NCBI GenBank assembly: GCA_009840575.1
Contig: VXNO01000080.1
Location: 1-32,633 of the forward strand
Direction of reading: 5' to 3'
DNA length: 32,633 nucleotides
From: Chloroflexota bacterium
GTDB taxonomy: Bacteria > Chloroflexota > Anaerolineae > Aggregatilineales > Phototrophicaceae
In this document: positions 7,552-14,458 of the stretch, piece by piece
Layout of the letters: each line of letters opens with the position of its first letter
Position numbering within the stretch: the first letter of the stretch is position 1
The notes under the pieces: generated by a model
Told to the model about the DNA's origin: nothing
The model's input: only the letters and a program-made list of their open reading frames with translations
Database searches by the model: none
Position numbers and translations under genes: made by a program

Positions 7552-7715
7552 TATTCACCGTCGGTTTCTCTGCGTCGCTTGCCGATGGGCACAGGCATAG
7601 GGGCTGGCTGGCGCGGTTCGCGGGCTTTCGGGTCGAGCAAATCATCGACTTCTTTAAGAATGCGCCGACCCAGCTCCAGCAATTCATCCCAAAACTTGCG
7701 TTTATGCTTTGCCAA
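7551..7715 (-). CDS. 54-residue basic small protein, unknown
   Basis: A short reading frame starting with TTG at 7715 and preceded by AAAGG eight bases upstream. An in-frame TGA directly before the AAAGG excludes a longer protein. The product begins MAKHKRKFWDELLELGRR and has a short amphipathic helix (about 8-28), then a Pro-rich tail and a KRRR cluster near the end. It is not a recognised family. It ends in a TAATG overlap with the dipeptidase start, so it may serve as a leader that brings ribosomes to that gene or be a small protein in its own right. It lies between tRNA-Ala and the dipeptidase and probably shares their transcript. Confidence 0.55.
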   Translation of the reverse strand: MAKHKRKFWDELLELGRRILKEVDDLLDPKAREPRQPAPMPVPIGKRRRETDGE

Positions 7716-7760
7716 TCCAGCGACCTTTCAAGCAGTGAAGCCGGGAAAGCGATGTACGAA

Positions 7761-7833
7761 TGGACCTGAGGGGACTCGAACCCCTGACTTCCACAATGCC
7801 ATTGTGGCGCTCTCCCAACTGAGCTACAGGCCC
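7761..7833 (-). tRNA. tRNA-Ala (GGC)
   Basis: Read on the minus strand, all cloverleaf parts are present. The acceptor stem is GGGCCTG/CAGGTCC with one G-T pair, the D stem is GCTC/GAGC, and the anticodon stem is CCACA/TGTGG around the loop ATGGCAT (anticodon GGC). The T stem is AGGGG/CCCCT with the TTCGAGT loop, and the discriminator is A. A 3' CCA is not encoded. Confidence 0.96.
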
Positions 7834-7862
7834 CCGCCCAAAATTGCCAGCGGCGCATACGC

Positions 7863-7891
7863 AGTCTAGCCAGGCTGGGGCGGTATGTCAA
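7863..7891 (-). promoter_or_regulatory. Sigma70-type promoter of tRNA-Ala
   Basis: On the minus strand TTGACA (7891-7886) and TAGACT (7868-7863) are separated by exactly 17 bp. The implied start lies about 20 bp before the tRNA 5' end. This is one of the three best promoter matches in the window. Confidence 0.75.
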
Positions 7892-7908
7892 TAGGATTAT
7901 GAAAGCCC

Positions 7909-7938
7909 CTGACGAATCGCCCCGCGATGTGGCATACT
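7909..7938 (+). promoter_or_regulatory. Weak promoter candidate for the SDR gene
   Basis: CTGACG (7909-7914) and CATACT (7933-7938) are 18 bp apart, and the ATG follows 37 bp later. Its position, divergent from the tRNA promoter, is sensible, but both hexamers deviate from consensus. Confidence 0.35.
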
Positions 7939-7974
7939 GGCGGCAAAAGGGCAGCGGCGAAGAAAGTGCGAACC

Positions 7975-9168
7975 ATGGCAGAACAATCAGATGGCTTGAG
8001 CGTCCTGGTAACTGGTGGCGACAGCAGCGCCGGCTTGGCAGCGGTAAAAGCCTTAACAGCAAGTGGGCATCGGACGACAGCTACGGCGCGTAATGCGGCT
8101 GGCGCGCTGGCTATTCGTCAGTTGGGCGCGCTGGCCGTCTTCCCCGACTTGCAACGCGCCAGCGAAATCAGCAGCAGCCTGCGCATGGTGGAGGCAGAGG
8201 CGGTTTTGCATGCTTCCGCGCAGGTGATGATGGGTGTACCGCAAATTGATATTGACCATGCGGGGACGGGCGCGCGCATCCTCGCCGAGACGCAGGCAGT
8301 AGCGAGCGCCGCCGCGCAGCATGGCATCAAACGGCTGGTCGCGCTTAGCGCTGGCAATCCCGACGATCATCTGCAAGCGGCGGAATCCACGCTGCAAGCC
8401 AGTGGTCTGAATGGCTACATCCTGCGGGCGGGCTATGTCTATGGCGGCAACAGCTGCGCCACGACCGCGCTGGCCGACATGATCAAGCGCTCGGCGACTC
8501 CGCCTTCTGGGGCGCAACCCGCCAGCTGGATCCACGAAGATGACCTGGCGGCGGCGATGCTGAACCTGCTCGTCAGCGAGATGCCATCCAACGGCATGAG
8601 CATCCTAAGCGCCAGTGATGATTCGCCTTGCAGTCCGGACGACTTCGCGATTGCCCTGGCTCAGTCACTGGGCTTGAGCGCGCCGCGCTTCGCCAAGCCC
8701 GGACGGTTAGCCAGGCTGCGCCAGCCGACCGCCCGCGAGCGACTGCTGGCAAAAGCAAACCGGCTGGAAAGCCGCCAACTGCGCGAGACCTTTGGCTGGT
8801 CACCGCGCCATGCCAGCCTGGAAAGCGGCTTGGAAGCCACGACCTTGACCTGGCGCTTGCAGGAATCAATCCGCGCCGCGGATTATTATGAAGTCTATGA
8901 CGACGCGGCTGCCGAAGCCATCGCCAGGCGTGAGAGCGGGGAGGGGCTGCCTGCGCCGGTCGTCGAAGCTCCCGCGCCCGTCCAGACAGCGGAAGCCAGC
9001 CCAGCAGCCAGCAATGAAGCAGCGCCTGAGCCAGCCAAAGCAGCCGCGCCACCGCCGCCATCAGACGGGCCCACCCCCTGGAACGAAGACGAAGCTAAGC
9101 GCGAAGAGCGCCGTCGCAAGGCATTGGAACGGCGAGCCAAACGCGCCGCCAAACGCGCCCGGGGCTAG
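7975..9168 (+). CDS. Atypical NAD(P)-binding SDR/epimerase-like protein with basic tail
   Basis: Residues 8-250 form a Rossmann-type extended SDR domain. It has an N-terminal TGGDSSAG (13-20), in which the central Gly of TGxxGxxG is replaced by Ser, and an ILRAGYVYGG segment typical of NAD-dependent epimerases and NmrA-like proteins. A clear catalytic YxxxK is missing, so it may bind a nucleotide without acting as a dehydrogenase. After ~300 the chain becomes Ala/Pro/Glu-rich, and it ends in a strongly basic helix (EERRRKALERRAKRAAKRARG) that could bind nucleic acid or membrane. I start at ATG 7975 (397 residues), not the upstream frame extension, because the Rossmann strand begins right after it. 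The HAD gene follows after 4 bp, implying one operon. Confidence 0.8.
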   Translation: MAEQSDGLSVLVTGGDSSAGLAAVKALTASGHRTTATARNAAGALAIRQLGALAVFPDLQRASEISSSLRMVEAEAVLHASAQVMMGVPQIDIDHAGTGARILAETQAVASAAAQHGIKRLVALSAGNPDDHLQAAESTLQASGLNGYILRAGYVYGGNSCATTALADMIKRSATPPSGAQPASWIHEDDLAAAMLNLLVSEMPSNGMSILSASDDSPCSPDDFAIALAQSLGLSAPRFAKPGRLARLRQPTARERLLAKANRLESRQLRETFGWSPRHASLESGLEATTLTWRLQESIRAADYYEVYDDAAAEAIARRESGEGLPAPVVEAPAPVQTAEASPAASNEAAPEPAKAAAPPPPSDGPTPWNEDEAKREERRRKALERRAKRAAKRARG

Positions 9169-9172
9169 CGGC

Positions 9173-9943
9173 ATGGGCGAGCGACTCCGCGCCGTACTCT
9201 TCGACATGGACGACACCTTGATCGACTGGCGTGGCGTGCGGCAAGACTGGACGCAGATCGACCGCCACTACCTGCCCAATGTCATCAACTGGCTGCAGGA
9301 AAGAGACCTCGCCAGCGGCATTAACCTCGACAAGCTGGGCAGGGTTTTTTCCAATCGGCATCGCGCGGCTTGGCAGGCGGCAGACACATCCTTGGTCGCG
9401 CCCAATATGCCCCAGACCCTCATGGATGCGCTGAAAGCGGTCGGCGTCGATTGCAGCGACATTGCCGAAGCTGACTTGATTGAGGCATACGATTGGCAGG
9501 GCGTCGCTGGCTGCCGCGTCTTCTCCGATGTACAGCCGGCGCTGGAGATTCTCACCGATGCGAACCTGCGGCTGGGCATTGTGACCAACGCCTCGCAGCC
9601 TATGTCCATGCGCGATGCCGAGCTGAAGCGGCATGACCTGCTGGAGCGCTTTCCGGATTGTCGCATCGCAGCGGTCGAAGCGGGCCGCCTCAAACCACAT
9701 CCGCGGATCTTCACATGCGCGCTGGACAAGCTGGGCACAGCAGCGACAGAAACCGTTTTCGTGGGCGACAATTGGTACGCCGATATCGAAGGCGCGCTGG
9801 GCTTGGGCATGCGCGCTGTACACCGTGTCAACAGCCGACCCTGCCTGCAAATTGAAGACAGGTGGGCGCGGCTGCACACCCTGCGCGACCTGCCGATAAT
9901 CCTGGATGTATGGTATCCGGGCTGGCGCAATGGCAGCGGCTGA
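9173..9943 (+). CDS. HAD-superfamily hydrolase (phosphatase)
   Basis: The 256-residue protein has all four HAD motifs: DMDDTL (nucleophile Asp11, acid Asp13), VTNAS with Thr138, Lys174 in RLKPHP, and VGDNWYADIEGA with Asp199. A helical cap of about 110 residues lies between motifs I and II, giving a type C1 subclass like phosphoglycolate phosphatase or haloacid dehalogenase. The natural substrate cannot be assigned. ATG 9173 follows the SDR stop by 4 bp; an open frame reaching further upstream only overlaps the SDR tail. Its end overlaps the next gene by 14 bp, so SDR, HAD and the shikimate-kinase-like gene form one compact transcription unit. Confidence 0.9.
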   Translation: MGERLRAVLFDMDDTLIDWRGVRQDWTQIDRHYLPNVINWLQERDLASGINLDKLGRVFSNRHRAAWQAADTSLVAPNMPQTLMDALKAVGVDCSDIAEADLIEAYDWQGVAGCRVFSDVQPALEILTDANLRLGIVTNASQPMSMRDAELKRHDLLERFPDCRIAAVEAGRLKPHPRIFTCALDKLGTAATETVFVGDNWYADIEGALGLGMRAVHRVNSRPCLQIEDRWARLHTLRDLPIILDVWYPGWRNGSG

Positions 9944-10481
9944 GCCTGGTCTGCACCGCGACCTCAGCCTCATCCTGACCGGCTACATCGAGCCCAATCG
10001 TCCGCGCATCGCCCGCGAACTGGCGCGCCGGCTGGGGCTTACGCTGGTCGATGTCGAGCGTGAAATCGAGGCGCGGGCTGGTGAACCCATCGGCAAGATC
10101 CGCGATATGTATGGCGAGCGGCGCGTCAAGGCATTGGAGACGCAGGTCATGGATCAAGTGCTGCTGTATCGGCGCGCATTAATCCGCGTCGCTGGCAGCA
10201 CCCTGCTCAACAGCGGGGCTGTGCCCGAGCTGCGGCGCAATGGGGTCATCATCTGCCTGGTAGCATCGCTGGATTCGATCCTGCGGCGCATGCATCTAAC
10301 CTTGGGCGCGCGCTATCACGACCCAGCCGAACGCGCCCGCGCCTTGGGCGATTTGAAACGCGAATGGCAAATCCGCGAGCTGCCCGGCATCGTCGAGTTT
10401 GATGCTACTGCCATCACAGAAGCTATTCTCATTGAGCGCATCGTCAGCTATTGGCGGGGGCTGGCGCTGCGGCGTGACTAG
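9930..10481 (+). CDS. Shikimate-kinase-like protein lacking the Walker A lysine
   Basis: The 183-residue product follows the shikimate kinase plan: strand LSLILTGY (12-19), helix RIARELARRLGL (26-37), VDVEREIEARAGEPIGKIRDMYGERRVKALE (40-70), and a lid-like region RMHLTLGARYHDPAERARALGDLKREW (120-146). The ATP-binding loop, normally GxxGxGKS/T, reads GYIEPNRPR, with no Gly-Lys-Ser, and the second Gly-rich turn reads VAGSTLLN rather than GGG. It is therefore unlikely to be an active kinase in the usual way. The ATG at 9930 overlaps the HAD gene by 14 bp; an in-frame ATG at 9906 is also possible. The role is unknown. Confidence 0.8.
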   Translation: MAAAEPGLHRDLSLILTGYIEPNRPRIARELARRLGLTLVDVEREIEARAGEPIGKIRDMYGERRVKALETQVMDQVLLYRRALIRVAGSTLLNSGAVPELRRNGVIICLVASLDSILRRMHLTLGARYHDPAERARALGDLKREWQIRELPGIVEFDATAITEAILIERIVSYWRGLALRRD

Positions 10482-10501
10482 GTGTATCCCCCACCCCAAA
10501 C

Positions 10502-10520
10502 CCCTCGCCCAGAACGAGGG
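10502..10520 (+). terminator. Hairpin between convergent genes
   Basis: CCCTCG (10502-10507) pairs with CGAGGG (10515-10520) across a 7-nt loop. It lies between the convergent shikimate-kinase-like and UxaA genes. The T-rich tail (CTTTCATGTTT) is weak, so termination is possible but not certain. Its C-run flank resembles the composite repeats at 1307 and 17835. Confidence 0.4.
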
Positions 10521-10550
10521 AGGGGCTTTCATGTTTGCTCGGCTAACCCA

Positions 10551-13199
10551 TTAAAAGGACACGCCGACCAAGCCGCGGGTAACCTGGAAGTCCTGCCAGC
10601 CTGTGACGCGGTGACGCGGGATGTAGTCGCCGCTCATTGTCGCCACCAGCAGGTTGAGCAATTGCCCAACATCACCAGCGGCTGTCGAGTCCAAATCGCC
10701 CGCCCCGCCGCCAGCGCCCACTTGCAGCGCCGGCAGCAGTGGATGCCCAGCCAGCGGCAATCCATCGACATGCGCCAGGATTAACTCAATGCCACTCGCG
10801 CCCAAGCCTGCCAACGTCTCCGCCCAGTGCCGGCGTGGATTCGCCATAATGTGGAAGCCGGCGCGCCGGGGAATCTCCCCATACGCCAGGCTCGCTTGCG
10901 GATGCGCCGCTAAACCCAAGCTGCTGGCAAAGCTGCCTTCAAACATAGCGTCTTTATCCGAAGCGACGACTGTGCCGCCGCCGGCTACGATGAGTCTGCA
11001 AAGCTCGGCGAGCGACCGCGCGCTGGCCTCGGGGATAGTCCCTTGCGTTACGAGACCGATGCGCATGGCATCCAGCCCGGCGATTGTGCGTGGCGGCGCT
11101 TTGTCATGTTCCAGCCGCGCGCGGAAGAACGTCTCTATGCGCGCCATGACCGCCTGGATGCCGCCGTCCAGTTGGATGCTCGCCCAGCCAAATTGGGCGG
11201 GGTCCAAGCCGCGTTCCGCCAGCAGACTGCGGAAATAGCTGTTATGGGTGATTTCGCAGCCATGTTCCAGCAGCAGCGTATGGCGCAGCTTGGGATGCTG
11301 CAAATAGCCCAGTTGGATATTCAGGTATTCGGGCACGACGCTGCCGCCACAGCCTTCGGTATGCACCAGCGCGACAAATCGCGACAAGCCGACGCCGCGC
11401 CCCAAGCCCAGCGCATTCAGCTTCTCGGCGCTCATGCGCGCAATCTGCCCTGAGCACAGGCTGGTCGGCAAGATCATGCCCACCAACTCGCTGGTGCTGC
11501 CGCGCTCAGTTTGATAAACGGGAATGTCTACTCGCGGCAGCTCATCCGCAGGGAGGATGTCAAGCGGTTTGCCGCTATAGGACCGGCGCTCCAGGACGGC
11601 GACATTGGCGGGGCGGGTCTGCTGCCAATCACGCCATACCTGCACCTGATGATGCCCGGCTCGCTCCCCGACCGACGGCGTCCCGCTGGCAATATCCACG
11701 GTCAAATCCAGGGTGCGCGCGCCCAGCTCGTCCAGCGCTTCGCCATCCAGGTAAGCGCCGGCATTGACATCCATATCCTGGCTGAGCAATTTATAGCGCG
11801 CCGTAGTCGTAACAAACTTGATTGTCGGCACGAAAGGGAAGTTGGTGATCGAGCCGTTGCCCGTAACGAAGAAGATCATGTTGCAGCCGCTGGCGACCTG
11901 CCCAGCCACGCTTTCCAGGTCATTGCCCGGACTGTCCATGAAATAAAATCCGCCCGCGGTCATGGGCTGGCTGTAGTCGATGACGGCATGCAGGGGCACA
12001 TCGGGGTGGCGTTTGGCGGCTGCGCCCAGGGATTTCAGCGCGATATTGTAGAGGCCCCGGTATTTGTTGCCGCCCGAGGGATTGCCTTCCGCGGTCTGCC
12101 CGTGCCAGCCCACCCATTCCTGGAAGCGCTCGATCTTGCGCAGGAATTGCCGGGCTGTTTCCAGCCGCTCGACCTTGTCCAGCACATAAGCCTCCGCGCC
12201 GATCAGTTCGTCCGTCTCCGCCAAGTTGGCAGCGCCGCCATAGCGGATGACTTCTTTGGCAACCCACGCCGCCAGCGGATTGCCGCTGATGCCCGAAAAA
12301 GCGTCCGAGCCGCCGCATTGCAGGGCGATCTTCAACGCGCTGAGCGGCTGCGGGCTGCGTTTGTCCTGCGCAAGCTGCGGCAGCCAAGCGCGCACTACCT
12401 CGCGGCAGCGGGCGATATTGTCTTCAAAACCTGGTCCCAGCGAATAGAAATGATGCCGCAGATGCGCCAGCGGATAGCCATTCGCCAGCATATAGGCGCG
12501 CAGCTCGGCATTGGTGATGGCTTCGTTGCCATAGTCGATAGCCAGGATCGCGCCGACATTGGGATGCGCCATGAAGCCAGCCAGCGTGCGCAGCAGCAAC
12601 TCGCGGTTGTTGGGGGCGCTGTGCCCGCCTTCGGTATGCGCGACTGGCACGATGCCATCGACATTGGCGCAGTCATCCGCCAGGCTCGCCAGCCGACTTG
12701 CCAAAGCCCGCGCGAAGCCGCCCGTCAAAGACGAAGTGCCGAGAAGGACCAGCATATTGCGCGTGCCCGTACCACGTCCCCCGCTGCGCAAATACCCTGC
12801 GAAGTGGCGCTGCTGGCTGTGCAGTGGCAAGGGCGGCGCGGGTGTGAAACGGCGTTCATCAAAGGCGTAGGGCGCGATCAAATTGTCGAAGTTGGGCTGA
12901 GCCGGCAGCGCGAAATCCAGATTGCGTCGCGACAACTCCAGCTGCACGCCGGCGTTGATGACATAATCGCCCGGTTGGATATCGCGGCTGGCGATGCCGA
13001 AGCGCTGTCGCCATGAAGTTAATGCCTCGCCACGCGGGATGGGGCGAATGGCAAAGCGATGCCCCTCAAGGATAGTATGGCTCAGGGCGAAGCGGCTGCC
13101 TGCATGAGCGACAGCCGTGCCCGCCGCGAGGTCGCGGATGGCGATGGCGCAGTTGTCGGTTGGGTCGGGCAGGCGCGCAATTTGCTGAAGCTGGGGCAT
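10551..13199 (-). CDS. UxaA-family (altronate/galactarate) dehydratase with duplicated module
   Basis: This 882-residue protein is far longer than the ~500 usual for UxaA enzymes, which dehydrate sugar acids such as altronate. Residues 1-100 match the N-terminal SAF-type domain. After that comes the whole canonical core: GYLRSGGRGTGTRN, HTEGGHS (His188), CGGSDAFSGISGNP (Cys295), ETDELIGAE, NPSGGNKYRGL and FMDSPGNDLESVAGQ. From about 540 a second half repeats part of that core, with HTEGCGGS at 613-620 and HGCEITHN, and here carries the cysteine that the first copy lacks. ATG 13199 is preceded by AAAGG; a longer frame starting at 13271 would overlap a -10-like TACAAT (13238-13233). The substrate is unknown, and no uronate-pathway neighbours are present. 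Confidence 0.87.
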   Translation of the reverse strand: MPQLQQIARLPDPTDNCAIAIRDLAAGTAVAHAGSRFALSHTILEGHRFAIRPIPRGEALTSWRQRFGIASRDIQPGDYVINAGVQLELSRRNLDFALPAQPNFDNLIAPYAFDERRFTPAPPLPLHSQQRHFAGYLRSGGRGTGTRNMLVLLGTSSLTGGFARALASRLASLADDCANVDGIVPVAHTEGGHSAPNNRELLLRTLAGFMAHPNVGAILAIDYGNEAITNAELRAYMLANGYPLAHLRHHFYSLGPGFEDNIARCREVVRAWLPQLAQDKRSPQPLSALKIALQCGGSDAFSGISGNPLAAWVAKEVIRYGGAANLAETDELIGAEAYVLDKVERLETARQFLRKIERFQEWVGWHGQTAEGNPSGGNKYRGLYNIALKSLGAAAKRHPDVPLHAVIDYSQPMTAGGFYFMDSPGNDLESVAGQVASGCNMIFFVTGNGSITNFPFVPTIKFVTTTARYKLLSQDMDVNAGAYLDGEALDELGARTLDLTVDIASGTPSVGERAGHHQVQVWRDWQQTRPANVAVLERRSYSGKPLDILPADELPRVDIPVYQTERGSTSELVGMILPTSLCSGQIARMSAEKLNALGLGRGVGLSRFVALVHTEGCGGSVVPEYLNIQLGYLQHPKLRHTLLLEHGCEITHNSYFRSLLAERGLDPAQFGWASIQLDGGIQAVMARIETFFRARLEHDKAPPRTIAGLDAMRIGLVTQGTIPEASARSLAELCRLIVAGGGTVVASDKDAMFEGSFASSLGLAAHPQASLAYGEIPRRAGFHIMANPRRHWAETLAGLGASGIELILAHVDGLPLAGHPLLPALQVGAGGGAGDLDSTAAGDVGQLLNLLVATMSGDYIPRHRVTGWQDFQVTRGLVGVSF

Positions 13200-13374
13200 G
13201 GGATTGCCTTTGCTGGTCGGTCGCTTGGCATGATTGTACCCATAGATTGCGCGGACAGCACAATGCGGCAAATTTTAGCGCGCCGACCGCCCGCAGCGCA
13301 TATCACTCTGTGCTGATTATGCTGGCTGTGGTAGAAAATGACTGCAAAGACAAGGCTGAAACTGCGAGTACGGC

Positions 13375-13728
13375 ATGGTCAAATTTATCATTTTGTTTCG
13401 GTACCCAGAAGATGCTGCGGCTTTCGAAAATGTGTATCAAGACTTTCTTGGTTTGGTCGAGCGCATGCCACATATCCAACGCCGTCAAGTGGTACATATC
13501 ACCGGCAGCCCGCTGGGCAGTCCCGATGCCTACCGCATCCTGGAGCTTTATTTCGAATCGACACAGCAGCAGCAGAGCGCCCTGCTCTCGGAGATAGGCC
13601 AAGAAGCGGGAAAAGAATTGCAAAGGCTGAAGCGCGGTTCATACGAATTGTACTTCGCCGATGTCTATGAAGAAGCCGGCGCGCAGACGTCACAGCCCGA
13701 GCCAGCAGCGCAATCAGCCGACAGCTAG
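13375..13728 (+). CDS. EthD-family protein
   Basis: The 117-residue protein opens with MVKFIILFRYPEDAAAFENVYQDFLGLVERMPHI, the ferredoxin-like dimeric alpha/beta-barrel pattern of EthD proteins, and closes the fold with YELYFADVYEE. The C-terminal 20 residues are Gln/Pro/Ala-rich and probably disordered. EthD was named from ethyl tert-butyl ether degradation, but most family members have no proven reaction. The ATG is at 13375 and the only SD-like stretch is poor. The last 15 bases overlap tail-to-tail with the uracil-DNA glycosylase gene on the other strand. Confidence 0.85.
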   Translation: MVKFIILFRYPEDAAAFENVYQDFLGLVERMPHIQRRQVVHITGSPLGSPDAYRILELYFESTQQQQSALLSEIGQEAGKELQRLKRGSYELYFADVYEEAGAQTSQPEPAAQSADS

Positions 13729-14361
13729 CAGCGCGCGCAGCCCCGCCACGAACTCCGCCTTGCCGCCATTGGCTGGGTGGCGCACTTTGTGGCAAGCGAC
13801 GCCCTGTTTATGCAGCAGGCCATGCGCGACATTGCCAACGGCGATGACCTGCTCGAATGTCCATATCAATAGCAACAGCCGCAAGAAGTCCGCGCCCAGC
13901 GCCAGTTCTGCCTGGCGTGGCTTGCGGTTGCTGAGCGGTTTGCCTGGCTGGTGCGGATGAAAGGGGAAGGCATTCCAGATCAGTGGCAGCGCGCGCAGCC
14001 CCGCCAAGGCGCTCCAGACGATGGTGGCTGATTGCTCGCCGTAGACGCGCTCAAAGCCGGGGTCGCTGACATCGCGGAAGCCCGCCGCCTGCCCAAACAT
14101 GCCCAGCGCCGTGACGCCCTCCAGCATGATTCTACGGCTGGTTACGGGCAGGCCAGTCAAGCGGCAGCCACGGTACCCAGGCGCTTCCATCAGGAGCAGC
14201 GCAGTCGGCTTGTGCGCCGCCATTGTCCGCAGGTACAGCCCCAGGTTGGCGCGGCGGATGGCTTTATCAGGGTTGCCGGGCGCGTATTGGTTGAAGGCAT
14301 CCTGCCCTGTTTGCGCTTGGGAAAGCGCGTTGATGAGCTTGTCGATCTGCGCTGCTGTCAT
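13714..14361 (-). CDS. Uracil-DNA glycosylase superfamily protein
   Basis: The 215-residue protein carries the UDG-superfamily (PF03167) signature: LLLMEAPGYRGCRLTGLPVTS at 55-75, the second strand PLIWNAFPFHPHQPGKPLSNRKP, and a C-terminal VRHPANGG block in the position of the HPSxxN minor-groove loop. Enzymes of this fold remove uracil or other deaminated bases from DNA. The GEAPG of typical family-4 enzymes reads MEAPG here, and no Cys cluster for an iron-sulphur centre is obvious, so it is closer to the unassigned UDG-like groups. The ATG at 14361 precedes MTAAQIDKLI. It converges with the EthD gene with a 15-bp 3' overlap. Confidence 0.85.
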   Translation of the reverse strand: MTAAQIDKLINALSQAQTGQDAFNQYAPGNPDKAIRRANLGLYLRTMAAHKPTALLLMEAPGYRGCRLTGLPVTSRRIMLEGVTALGMFGQAAGFRDVSDPGFERVYGEQSATIVWSALAGLRALPLIWNAFPFHPHQPGKPLSNRKPRQAELALGADFLRLLLLIWTFEQVIAVGNVAHGLLHKQGVACHKVRHPANGGKAEFVAGLRALLAVG

Positions 14362-14458
14362 CGTTATTTCCTATCTGGGCAGGCAATCTGGCGCATAGCC
14401 TGCGGAGAGTCAAGCCGCTACAATGGCGGAAGATTCGCGCAGGAAATGGATTGCGCGC

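Noticed and set aside
11511..13016. Long open frame (about 500 codons) on the plus strand opposite the UxaA gene
   Set aside because: It mirrors the high-GC codon pattern of a clear gene on the other strand, shows no family motif and has no ribosome-binding site.
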